13,335 nt of DNA from Candidatus Aenigmatarchaeota archaeon (lineage in GTDB: Archaea > Aenigmatarchaeota > Aenigmatarchaeia > QMZP01 > JAFGSV01). Below are positions 1 through 6,228 of this stretch, piece after piece. The translations under genes and the position numbers were made by a program. The DNA lies in NCBI GenBank assembly GCA_030624445.1, contig JAUXKD010000002.1:1-13335 (forward strand), in the 5' to 3' direction. Each line of letters opens with the position of its first letter. Position 1 is the stretch's first letter. Under the pieces are notes generated by a model. It worked only from the letters and a program-made list of their open reading frames with translations. It did no database searches and was not told the origin of the DNA.

Positions 1-2
1 CC

Positions 3-653
3 GTTTTCTCAGCTTCCGAGAAGCCTGACGACAGGTTCGTTAAGAGGCTCTCGGAGGCTCTGCTCGAGCTTTCGGAGGAGCACAAACTGCTGGTCGTCGT
101 CGGCGGTGGCAGGCTTGCCAGAAAGATGATACAGGACACCAGGCCATTGACCTCATCGAAAAAGAAGCTGCACTTCGTGGGGATAATGGCATCGAGGGTG
201 AACGCCTCGGTACTCGTGCTTGCGCTAGGAGAGAACGTCTTCAGCGGGATACCAAAAAACGTGAAAGAGGTGAAAGACGCGTTCTCTGAGGGAAAGATAG
301 TGGTGACGGGCGGTTTCAAGCCGGGACAGACGACCGATGCTGTAACGCTTCAGTCGGCAGAAGCCTTGGGCGCTGACCTCGTCATCATAGGGACGGACGT
401 GAAGGGTGTATACGACAAGGACCCGAAGAAATTCAGGGACGCCAGGCTGCTCAAGAGGATAGAGGCGTCAAAGCTCAGGGAGATGGTTGAAAGCGAGGGC
501 ATGGAGCCCGGAAAGAAGACCGTAGTGGACCCGATTGCAGCAAAGATCGTAGAGAAGAGGGGCATGAAGACCTTCGTTCTGGATGTGAGGGACCTCGACA
601 ACCTGAAAAAGGCGATAGCGGGTGAAGATTTCGAAGGCACGGTTATAATTTAA
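3..653 (+). CDS. pyrH: UMP kinase, archaeal type (5' truncated by window edge)
   Basis: Transfers phosphate from ATP to UMP to give UDP in pyrimidine nucleotide synthesis, in the cytoplasm; belongs to the amino acid kinase superfamily. The frame is open to the window edge, so the ATG at 126 is internal: the codons before it read ...LLVVVGGGRLARKM, the family's conserved glycine loop. Further family signatures are GIMASRVNA, the TGGFKPGQTTDAV nucleoside-binding stretch (about 306-345), GADLVIIGTDVKGVYDKDP (382-438) and the terminal EGTVII. About 216 residues are visible; archaeal UMP kinases have about 225, so only roughly the first ten residues (including the start and first lysine region) are missing. 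It stands apart from the next gene, which has its own TATA box. The assignment is firm; only the start is unseen. Confidence 0.95.
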   Translation, partial: VFSASEKPDDRFVKRLSEALLELSEEHKLLVVVGGGRLARKMIQDTRPLTSSKKKLHFVGIMASRVNASVLVLALGENVFSGIPKNVKEVKDAFSEGKIVVTGGFKPGQTTDAVTLQSAEALGADLVIIGTDVKGVYDKDPKKFRDARLLKRIEASKLREMVESEGMEPGKKTVVDPIAAKIVEKRGMKTFVLDVRDLDNLKKAIAGEDFEGTVII

Positions 654-677
654 AATCAGTTCGGGGGAAAGGGGTAA

Positions 678-686
678 AAATTTAAA
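678..686 (+). promoter_or_regulatory. TATA box for the HAD phosphatase-cutA unit
   Basis: AAATTTAAA, preceded by a purine-rich BRE-like stretch (GGGGTAA), lies about 40 nt before the ATG at 722. Transcription would start near 708, leaving a leader of about 14 nt. GGTTGAT at 712-718 is only an imperfect Shine-Dalgarno match. Confidence 0.5.
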
Positions 687-721
687 GGTTAAGGGATTAT
701 TAGAACTTACCGGTTGATTGC

Positions 722-1372
722 ATGATAAAGGTAATCATATTCGATTTCGACGGGGTCCTGGTGGACTCCAACGAGGCGTGGATCGGCATATTCAACAAGG
801 CGTCGAAGGCTGCCGGCGTTAGGAGAAGCTTCACCTACGAAGACATAAGGCCGCACTACGGAAAGCCTTACATCGAGGTCTTCAGGAGCGCCCACCCGAA
901 GTTCAGGGAAAGCGACAATGTTCTGGATCTCATGTACGCCAATTTCATGGACCTTGCAAATTCCGACGATTTCACGGACTCCTTCAGGCCTATCAGCGGC
1001 ATCAAGGGTGTGCTGGGTAAGCTCAGCAAGAAGTGCAGGCTGGCCGTGGGATCGGGAAACAGCAACCGCATACTCAACAGGTTCCTTAAAAAGCTAGGCC
1101 TCAGGAAATATTTCGATTTCGTGGTTGGCGGCGACCAGGTCAAGAGGGGAAAGCCGAACCCTGACATGCTGCTTAAGATCATGAACCATTTCAACGTCTC
1201 CCCCGATGAGGCCGTTTACGTCGGCGATTCCATGTCCGACATAATCGCGGCCAAGAGGGCGAAAATGAAGTCTGTGGCCGTCCTGACGGGTGCCCTGAGC
1301 AGGGAACAGGCGGAAGAGCTGCGGCCTGATTTCATACTCGACAACGCCACGCAGGTGCAGGAGGTCCTGTGA
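722..1372 (+). CDS. HAD-superfamily hydrolase, subfamily IA (phosphoglycolate phosphatase-like)
   Basis: A haloacid dehalogenase-type phosphatase with all four motifs: motif I DFDGVLVDS (D8 nucleophile, D10), motif II AVGSGN (S111), motif III lysine in KRGKPNPD (K144), and motif IV VYVGDSMSDIIAA (D169, D173). The stretch of about 80 residues after motif I is a small helical C1 cap, as in phosphoglycolate phosphatases, beta-phosphoglucomutases and pyrophosphatase PpaX. The length, 216 residues, is normal for the group. The substrate cannot be read from sequence; phosphoglycolate is only the most common annotation. The stop codon overlaps the ATG of cutA by one base (TGATG), so the two are very probably co-transcribed and translationally coupled. 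The first ATG after the TATA box is taken as the start. Confidence 0.9.
   Translation: MIKVIIFDFDGVLVDSNEAWIGIFNKASKAAGVRRSFTYEDIRPHYGKPYIEVFRSAHPKFRESDNVLDLMYANFMDLANSDDFTDSFRPISGIKGVLGKLSKKCRLAVGSGNSNRILNRFLKKLGLRKYFDFVVGGDQVKRGKPNPDMLLKIMNHFNVSPDEAVYVGDSMSDIIAAKRAKMKSVAVLTGALSREQAEELRPDFILDNATQVQEVL
1360..1365 (+). promoter_or_regulatory. Shine-Dalgarno deciding the cutA start
   Basis: GGAGGT, a full match to the 16S rRNA 3' end, lies inside the end of the HAD gene, six bases before ATG 1372. That spacing favours ATG 1372 over the in-frame GTG at 1369. Confidence 0.75.
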
Positions 1373-1695
1373 TGTATGTGATTGTCCTGGTCACGTGCCC
1401 TGACGAAAAGACCGCGGAGGGCCTTTCAGACGCGATTCTGAATAGGAGGCTCGCGGCGTGCGTGAACACGGTATCAGGAATGACGAGCAAGTACTGGTGG
1501 AAGGGGAAGCTGGAGAAAAACAGGGAGCACCTGATGATCATAAAAACCGTCGAAAGCCGGCTTGAAGAGCTTGAAAAAACGGTCAAGGAAAACCATCCGT
1601 ACGAGGTGCCGGAATTCATTGCGCTTCCCGTCACCTCCGGCTCAAAGGACTACCTGGGCTGGCTGAAAAAGGAGACCGGTCCGCTTCCGGACTAA
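1372..1695 (+). CDS. cutA: CutA1 divalent-ion tolerance family protein
   Basis: CutA1 proteins are very stable cytoplasmic trimers, linked in bacteria to copper/divalent cation tolerance; the biochemical role in archaea is not settled. The protein is 107 residues, the usual length, and carries the family signatures in order: VTCPDEKTAEGL near the N terminus, AACVN (C30-N32), YWWKGK (Y41-K46), KT at 58-59 and HPYEVPE (H75-E81). The start at 1372 is set by the preceding Shine-Dalgarno. It is the second gene of a HAD-cutA unit. Its stop lies six bases from the stop of the convergent enolase-like gene; a small inverted repeat (AAGGG/CCCTT, 1694-1710) spans both stops and may help termination from both sides, though it is short. 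Confidence 0.95.
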   Translation: MYVIVLVTCPDEKTAEGLSDAILNRRLAACVNTVSGMTSKYWWKGKLEKNREHLMIIKTVESRLEELEKTVKENHPYEVPEFIALPVTSGSKDYLGWLKKETGPLPD

Positions 1696-1701
1696 GGGGA
1701 A

Positions 1702-2850
1702 TCATCCCTTCAGGCCCGTAAGGCTCATCCTCGGGGCCGGAGAATCTTCCCATATCTCAAGCAGCCTGTTGAATTTGGATACGTTCCCCACACCCAGAAT
1801 CCCGAGCTTGAGCATGTCTGCACCGAACGCAACGGACAGGTCCGCGACCCAGTTGTCGGATGTTTCCCTGTCGAACCTGGAAAGCATAAGCTTGAGGCCC
1901 TTTCCTTTGGTCAGTTCGGATATTTCGGCCAGCTGGGATATCGTTGACAGGTCATCTGGTTTCACCGATACGGCCTTTGTGGACATGCTCTTGGCCCCCC
2001 TCTTTATCCTCGAGATTTGCGCACCGTAGAGTTCGCAGCCCGAGATGATGGTGTCTTCGAGCTTGTGGCTGAGGTACGCGTGGGACAGGAAATCCGAGCT
2101 GCGGAAGGGGTCCTCCATGTACCATATCTTGTACTGCTCCATTATCGCCGATATCAGGCTCGCGTGCTCATGGGCCGAGAGGCTGCTTCTTATCGCCATC
2201 CTCTCGAAGTTGTAATTGTAAGTCCTGTTTTTCCAGAGCGAAGTGGCTCTCATGTTTATGCCGAGCCTCATCTTCCAGTCTCTTGCAATCTGGTCGATAA
2301 AGTAGAGGGTTTCTATGTCGTCCAGGTCGGTAAGCCATGCCCCGCTGGCCGTCCTGCCCCTGAGGAATCCCTTCTTTCCCAGCTCTTCGCCCGTGACCTT
2401 AAAGGCTTCCCTGAGAGACACGAATGCGTCCATGACGCTCGTCTCCCTGTGGGGTATAAGCAGGAACTCTTTCCAGTCAGTCCCCTGCGCGACAGACCCT
2501 ACGATGTGGGGGAACCACTTCTTCGTTCCGTTGATCTTCCACAGCTCGTTTTGGGTGGCTGCCCTGGCGCAGGCCAGCGACAGCGCCATGCTCATGGAGG
2601 GATCGATCTCCTTATTGGAATTCAACTGCGACAGGAAAGAATCGAATGACACCCAGTCCTCTTCGTTGAGGCCTATGAAGTTTGGCCTTATGGACGAAAA
2701 GAGGCTTCTCAGCCTTTTGAGCTTTTCCGGGGTGCCTTCCGCGAGAGGGACCTCCGCCTGATAGACGCCGGAACGTGTCCACAGTTTCACGAGCAGCGCA
2801 TAGGTTCCTGAACCGTTCAAAATCACGTAAAGTTTAACGTTCTGTATCAC
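1702..2850 (-). CDS. Degenerate enolase homologue (probable pseudoenzyme) at the rpoK-eno locus
   Basis: The full length aligns by eye with enolase, but most of the active site is gone. Recognisable landmarks: an N-terminal domain with LYVILNGSGTYALLVKL in place of REILDSRGNPTVEVEV; WKEFLLIP (E128, like yeast E168); YMEDPF (E246, like Mg ligand E295); SVKPDDLSTIS (K297, like K345); LSRFDRETSDNWVADL in place of SHRSGETED; LKLG (K348, like K396); and the family's C-terminal SKFNRLLEI. Lost: the DEGG motif with the catalytic Glu (yeast E211) is absent; Mg ligand D246 is N199; Mg ligand D320 falls at C272; the loop histidine H159 is absent; H373 is R325. It has 382 residues against about 420-430 for archaeal enolases. 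The start is GTG 2850. It follows rpoK, the conserved archaeal order. 2-phosphoglycerate dehydration activity looks unlikely; the role is unknown. The open, full-length frame argues against a dead pseudogene. Confidence 0.82.
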   Translation of the reverse strand: MIQNVKLYVILNGSGTYALLVKLWTRSGVYQAEVPLAEGTPEKLKRLRSLFSSIRPNFIGLNEEDWVSFDSFLSQLNSNKEIDPSMSMALSLACARAATQNELWKINGTKKWFPHIVGSVAQGTDWKEFLLIPHRETSVMDAFVSLREAFKVTGEELGKKGFLRGRTASGAWLTDLDDIETLYFIDQIARDWKMRLGINMRATSLWKNRTYNYNFERMAIRSSLSAHEHASLISAIMEQYKIWYMEDPFRSSDFLSHAYLSHKLEDTIISGCELYGAQISRIKRGAKSMSTKAVSVKPDDLSTISQLAEISELTKGKGLKLMLSRFDRETSDNWVADLSVAFGADMLKLGILGVGNVSKFNRLLEIWEDSPAPRMSLTGLKG

Positions 2851-2880
2851 GGTATATCAATAAATTATATGATTTCGGGG

Positions 2881-2890
2881 CTTTAATAAG
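2881..2890 (-). promoter_or_regulatory. Possible TATA box for the enolase-like gene
   Basis: On the minus strand it reads CTTATTAAAG, about 35 nt before GTG 2850, predicting a leader of about 10 nt. A second AT-rich stretch at 2860-2872 is too close to the start codon. Read-through from rpoK is equally possible. Confidence 0.3.
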
Positions 2891-2979
2891 AGCATACATA
2901 AAAGCCCGGAACATCGGAATGAGAAATTAACGCCGGACGTCCGCGCCTGGGAAAGTTCCTGGCAGTGGAGCGTAAAGAA

Positions 2980-3186
2980 TCAGAATGTCCTATGCCTGGT
3001 TTCTATCGGGATGAGGTTGTTCTCCCATTCCACTTTTGCGATTTCGACAGGGTTTATCATGCCCTTGGGTATCTTCGCGAGCACCGGGGCCCCCTGGGAG
3101 ATCTGCAAGGCCCTGGCCGATATTATCCTTATCTTCTCGTAGTGCGAGTATTCTTCTTTTTTCCTCATGTCACCCAACTCTTGCAT
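2980..3186 (-). CDS. rpoK: DNA-directed RNA polymerase subunit K (Rpb6 family)
   Basis: A small core subunit of archaeal RNA polymerase, homologous to eukaryotic Rpb6 and bacterial omega, which helps assemble and stabilise the enzyme. The protein (68 residues from this start) contains the family block YEKIRIISARALQIS, then GAPVLAKIPKG, NPVEIAKVEWE and the terminal IPIETRR-like IPIETRHRTF. Three in-frame starts exist: GTG 3195, ATG 3186 and ATG 3168. ATG 3186 is preferred because GTGAT lies five bases before it and the TATA box at 3215-3224 predicts transcription starting near 3195. The enolase-like gene follows downstream on the same strand, as in the ancestral archaeal rpoN-rpoK-eno-rpsB cluster; here rpoN and rpsB are not adjacent. 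Confidence 0.95.
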   Translation of the reverse strand: MQELGDMRKKEEYSHYEKIRIISARALQISQGAPVLAKIPKGMINPVEIAKVEWENNLIPIETRHRTF

Positions 3187-3214
3187 TAGAATCACGATTT
3201 AATAGTGTGATTGG

Positions 3215-3224
3215 CTTTAAAAAT
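3215..3224 (-). promoter_or_regulatory. TATA box for rpoK
   Basis: On the minus strand it reads ATTTTTAAAG. It is centred about 25 nt before the GTGAT ribosome-binding site (3191-3195), so the leader is only about 10 nt. Confidence 0.55.
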
Positions 3225-3225
3225 G

Positions 3226-4014
3226 TTAGCCGATGTACCTCAGTTCTTCGCCCGAGGGAACCTTGGGACCCTTGCTGAGTTCCGAGAGCGCCTTCCTCTG
3301 AAGGCCTTCGACCTTTTTGATGAAATCCTTCATTTCATCCACCTTCTTTTCAAGCTTGCCCATGTTTATTTTCAGTTTCAGTATACTGACCACCACGTCG
3401 AGAACCGTTTCTGCGGCTTTCGGGTCCGTGACTATGGGAAATCCGCTCGTCTGGCCAAGCAGGCAGAGTCCTTCCATCCCCCTTTCCTTGCCGAGACCGG
3501 GGAGCAGTCCGGCGGCCCCGACGATGTAACCGACCTTTTCGCCCGCCCTGAAATCTATTTTGTATTTCGCGTATTTCTTCCTGACCTTTTCGTCGGTAAC
3601 GGAGCCCATCACCCGGTCGGCGGATTCGAGGTCACCAGTGGCAAGACCACCAATCGTTATGATTTCCTTGACTCCCAGCTCTTCGATGAAGTCAAGGATT
3701 TTATCTGTCACCTCGTAGTGTCCCTGTGGTGAGAGAGACTGGCAGTCCCCTATAAGAAAAATAACGTCCCTCTGCCCGCGCCCCTTGGCCTTCAAGTAGT
3801 AGAACTCGTTCTTCAGCAGGTGGATCTTGTATTTATCATGCAGCATGACGAAAGGGAAAAACCACTTTGAATAGAGCGTTGCGAATTTTTTTGCCTTGAG
3901 CTCGCTGATGAGATAGCCAACAGCCACACGGCCGATGTTTCCAACACCGGGAAGACCTTCTATCAGTATAGGGTCTTTCAGCTTGGGCTTTTCAGAAACC
4001 TTTACGACAGTCAT
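3226..4014 (-). CDS. PAC2 family protein (archaeal proteasome-assembly-chaperone homologue)
   Basis: PAC2-family proteins include the eukaryotic proteasome assembly chaperone PAC2 and archaeal PbaA/PbaB, which bind proteasome components. The protein has 262 residues. The N-terminal ILIEGLPGVGNIGRVAVGYL (about 16-35) is the family's signature; other conserved features are a FLIGDCQ segment, IITIGGLATGDLE and GAAGLLPGLGKERGMEGLCLLGQT. A charged helical stretch near 215-250 looks like a short coiled coil. The C terminus is ELRYIG: a tyrosine near the end, as in proteasome-binding tails, but not a strict HbYX motif because the tyrosine is third from last. The ATG at 4014 has a GAGGT Shine-Dalgarno (4022-4026) seven bases upstream. 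A proteasome-related role is inference from family membership. Confidence 0.87.
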   Translation of the reverse strand: MTVVKVSEKPKLKDPILIEGLPGVGNIGRVAVGYLISELKAKKFATLYSKWFFPFVMLHDKYKIHLLKNEFYYLKAKGRGQRDVIFLIGDCQSLSPQGHYEVTDKILDFIEELGVKEIITIGGLATGDLESADRVMGSVTDEKVRKKYAKYKIDFRAGEKVGYIVGAAGLLPGLGKERGMEGLCLLGQTSGFPIVTDPKAAETVLDVVVSILKLKINMGKLEKKVDEMKDFIKKVEGLQRKALSELSKGPKVPSGEELRYIG

Positions 4015-4046
4015 AGTAAAAACCTCTACACATTATTTCATTCGGT

Positions 4047-4057
4047 GTTTATAAAAC
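4047..4057 (-). promoter_or_regulatory. TATA box for the PAC2 gene
   Basis: On the minus strand it reads GTTTTATAAAC, centred 38 nt before ATG 4014. Transcription would start about at the Shine-Dalgarno sequence (4022-4026), another very short leader. Confidence 0.55.
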
Positions 4058-4091
4058 TTTTTGGGCCGCGTTCACGGCGTTTTTCGCAAAA

Positions 4092-4883
4092 TCATACTTT
4101 CAATCCGAACAGCCTGACCGCGTTTTCCGTTGTCGCCGTGAGTACGTCTGAAATATCCACTTTCTTTATTTCCGCTATTTTCTGCGCGGAAAACCGGACG
4201 TTCCAAGGATGGTTTTTTTCGGGATCGAAACCCTTCTTGAGCAGTCTCTCTTCGCCCTTTATCCTGAGGTACTTGTACGGCGAGAGGAACGGCGAATCGG
4301 TCTCAAGGAGCATGTGCTCGAGAGGCAGGACCTTCGCGAGTTTTCTGTGGTTTTTGGAGAAAAGGATCTGGGTGGAAACGGACACGTAAAACCCATTCTT
4401 GATAATTTCCGCTGACAGTTCACCAGACCCTGAAAAGCAGTGGAACACAACGCCGTGTTCGAAATCCCTCACCATGTCGAAGCATTCCTGTTCGGCGTCC
4501 CAGCTGTGAATCACGAGAGGCTTTTTCAGCTCCGTTGCCAGGTCTATGAATTCCGAGAAGACCTCTCTCTGCCGCCTCCTCTTCGACTCGTCTTTCTCCC
4601 AGTGGTAGTCCAGGCCGACCTCACCCACGCCCACTATCCTGTCACTGTTCTTCCTGATGAGCTCCCTGAGCTTTCCAGGATTCCCCCCGCCCTCGACGGG
4701 ATGGTAACCGAGGGTCACGAACATCTTCCGGTGCCGCTCGCCCAGTTTCAGGGCGCACAGGCCCTCTTCATACCTGGCGGAACCCACAATGACCGCTCTC
4801 ATTTCCCTTTCGCACTCTGCGACCACCCTTTCCCTGTCGTTGTCGAAAGGCGGAAAACAAAGATGGGCGTGTATGTCTATCAT
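4092..4883 (-). CDS. TatD-family metal-dependent hydrolase (DNase-like)
   Basis: A cytoplasmic TIM-barrel hydrolase of the TatD family, whose studied members are Mg-dependent 3'-5' DNases/RNases. Metal-binding residues are all visible: DIHAHL (H5, H7), VGEVGLDYH (E88, D92), VIHSW (H126), VFHCFSG (H148) and LLETDSPFL (D196). RQREVF at 104-109, the usual helix after the EVGLDY motif, and the C-terminal NPWNVR-like HPWNVRFSAQKIAEI block also fit. The length, 263 residues, is standard. AGGT at 4893-4896 is a weak ribosome-binding site nine bases before ATG 4883, and CTATATTAA at 4918-4926 is a plausible TATA box. The stop lies only about 35 bases from the PAC2 gene's TATA box, so the two may be separate transcripts. 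Confidence 0.93.
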   Translation of the reverse strand: MIDIHAHLCFPPFDNDRERVVAECEREMRAVIVGSARYEEGLCALKLGERHRKMFVTLGYHPVEGGGNPGKLRELIRKNSDRIVGVGEVGLDYHWEKDESKRRRQREVFSEFIDLATELKKPLVIHSWDAEQECFDMVRDFEHGVVFHCFSGSGELSAEIIKNGFYVSVSTQILFSKNHRKLAKVLPLEHMLLETDSPFLSPYKYLRIKGEERLLKKGFDPEKNHPWNVRFSAQKIAEIKKVDISDVLTATTENAVRLFGLKV

Positions 4884-4917
4884 GTAAATCAGACCTGATT
4901 TCTCGTATTCGGTAAAG

Positions 4918-4926
4918 TTAATATAG
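4918..4926 (-). promoter_or_regulatory. Probable TATA box for tatD-like gene
   Basis: On the minus strand it reads CTATATTAA, 39 nt (centre) before ATG 4883. The surrounding DNA is AT-rich, so the exact box is uncertain. Confidence 0.4.
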
Positions 4927-5021
4927 ATTATCGAATTTAATTATACGCATTACGCGGCGGTGCTCGGTATAGAAGCGGGCTCGATGGGGGGCGTCCCGGG
5001 GATGCTGTAGAATTTCGATGG

Positions 5022-5840
5022 TCATTTTTCTATTATCATGTATTCCGCCGCTTCCCAGATGTCTATGACCTCTTCGACGTCTATGCCGACGTCCCGTTCT
5101 ATATCGATCTTGACGGGGTACGTTTCGCTCGTGCAGAAATCCGTCCAGCCTATCTTTTCGCAGTATTCCCTCGTCTTGTATATGACCTGCACGGATTGCG
5201 TGAGTGGGACGAGAAGTGTCTGTGCACCCACGTCTTTCGACGCGACGGCCTTCTCAAAGATGCCGCCGACAGGGCCGATGGTCCCGTCGTGGTTGACGGA
5301 GCCCGTTATCATGATGGAGTGATTGATTGTCTTGTTTTCGATGGCCGCTATGGTGGCAATGGTTATCGCGGCGCCGGCCGAGGGCCCGCCGATCACAGAG
5401 GCGTTAGCTGTTATGGTGTATACTATGTCGTAATTGCTCACGTTTTTGCCGGTGACGTTCTCTGCCACCATGGTGGCTCTCCTTATCGAATTCTGTGTAT
5501 CGACCCAGAAAAGGAGCCTGTCAATGTTGGTCAGGATCCGGCCAGATCCGGGAAGCACCTGCACCGTCATAAGCGTAACGACACCGGTGTCGTCCTTGTC
5601 CACCGCGGGTATTCTCACCGTGACGGTGGATGACGCGTTCGTGTTAAGAAGCATCTCATAGTCGAAAGATTTCATCGTTATTCCGGTCTTCTGGGGCATT
5701 GTGGCGTTGTAGACAACCACCTTTTCCCCGCTGAAAAAATTCCCCATGATGATACCGCTGAAAAATGCTATCACTAACAATAGCGAGACGGCTAGCTTGG
5801 TCTTCCATGTTTTCTTTTTCCTGGGCCAGTAATCGTACAT
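5022..5840 (-). CDS. Membrane-anchored Lon-like (S16) serine protease, archaeal type
   Basis: A protease with the Lon catalytic Ser-Lys dyad but no ATPase domain. After a basic N terminus (RKKKTWKTK) comes one transmembrane helix (about 15-33, LAVSLLLVIAFFSGIIMG), so the C-terminal domain probably faces outside (positive-inside rule). The protease domain shows VIGGPSAGAAIT with nucleophile S154 and IGPVGGIFEKAVAS with K197; the 43-residue spacing is the same as in Lon. The region before it carries several N-X-S/T sequons, consistent with an outer location. It resembles the archaeal serine protease group COG1750. ATG 5840 has a G-rich GCGGGGGAC site (5848-5856) upstream. It starts only 35 bases after the SRP RNA with no clear promoter between, so read-through from the SRP RNA promoter is likely. 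Substrates are unknown. Confidence 0.9.
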   Translation of the reverse strand: MYDYWPRKKKTWKTKLAVSLLLVIAFFSGIIMGNFFSGEKVVVYNATMPQKTGITMKSFDYEMLLNTNASSTVTVRIPAVDKDDTGVVTLMTVQVLPGSGRILTNIDRLLFWVDTQNSIRRATMVAENVTGKNVSNYDIVYTITANASVIGGPSAGAAITIATIAAIENKTINHSIMITGSVNHDGTIGPVGGIFEKAVASKDVGAQTLLVPLTQSVQVIYKTREYCEKIGWTDFCTSETYPVKIDIERDVGIDVEEVIDIWEAAEYMIIEK

Positions 5841-5875
5841 AAGACGTCCCCCGCTTTCCGCAGGAACATGAAAAT

Positions 5876-6152
5876 GGCAGAAGAACGCCTTTGATGGATA
5901 TCAGCATCCGGTACCGGTTTGTCCTGGCATCCTTCTCCACTCTTGTATCCTGCAAGCACCACTAACGCAACTTAAGGATGCTCCATTCCTGGCCTGACCT
6001 GTTTCGCCATGATAACAGTCCTGCAGGGCAGAGCTTCGCAGTCGGACATCAGGGCCGATTCCGTGCACCGAAACCGCTCTCGGGCTTCGACCCCGCCATG
6101 AAGACGGTTTGCGGTAACAGGCTACGCCCAGCAGCCCGGCCTATCTTCTGCC
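5876..6152 (-). ncRNA. ffs: Archaeal signal recognition particle RNA (7S RNA)
   Basis: Read on the minus strand, this 277-nt region shows the archaeal SRP RNA layout. The ends pair perfectly over nine bases (GGCAGAAGA at 6144-6152, TCTTCTGCC at 5876-5884), forming helix 1. The 5' part matches the Alu domain: ATAGGCCGGGC, then CTGTTACCGCAAACCG (UGUNR-type loop) and GGGTCGAAGCCCGAGAGCGG. The S domain has the diagnostic helix 8 strands: GGTCAGGCCAGGAATGGAGC (5980-5999) and GGTGCTTGCAGG (5949-5960), the SRP54-binding internal loops. A minus-strand TATA box (6173-6180) lies 25 nt before the predicted 5' end, and TTTT follows the 3' end. It scaffolds SRP19 and SRP54 for membrane targeting of proteins. 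It is slightly shorter than the usual about 300 nt. The fold was judged by eye. Confidence 0.93.
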
Positions 6153-6172
6153 AATAGATTCTTGTGGTCTGG

Positions 6173-6180
6173 TTTTAAAT
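6173..6180 (-). promoter_or_regulatory. TATA box for SRP RNA
   Basis: On the minus strand it reads ATTTAAAA, centred 25 nt before the paired 5' end of the SRP RNA at 6152. It lies about 25 bases from the oppositely oriented SpoIIM TATA box. Confidence 0.7.
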
Positions 6181-6197
6181 AATTGCATCCGGATTCG

Positions 6198-6206
6198 AAA
6201 TATAAA
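6198..6206 (+). promoter_or_regulatory. TATA box for the SpoIIM-family gene (leaderless)
   Basis: AAATATAAA is centred 27 nt before ATG 6229, and no Shine-Dalgarno is present, so the transcript probably begins at or within a base or two of the start codon. Confidence 0.65.
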
Positions 6207-6228
6207 GAAAACTTTACATATTATATCT

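Noticed and set aside
1369..1371. GTG as the cutA start
   Set aside because: ATG 1372 is better spaced from the GGAGGT site and gives the usual CutA N terminus.
2017..2649. Plus-strand open frame of 210 codons opposite the enolase-like gene
   Set aside because: It is a mirror frame of a gene whose protein aligns with enolase; its translation is rich in R, P, H and G with no domain, and there is no promoter or ribosome-binding site.
3211..3732. Plus-strand open frame of 173 codons opposite the PAC2 gene
   Set aside because: No recognisable domain or start signals; the minus strand carries the PAC2 signature and a good Shine-Dalgarno.
5656..5955. Minus-strand open frame of 99 codons overlapping the protease start and SRP RNA
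   Set aside because: It crosses the conserved 3' part of the SRP RNA and overlaps the protease in another frame; no start signals.
5949..6100. Possible tRNA or RNase P RNA in the 5841-6228 gap
   Set aside because: No cloverleaf or T-loop in the right spacing and no RNase P core (CR-I/CR-V) pairing; SRP RNA explains both ends and the helix 8 motif.
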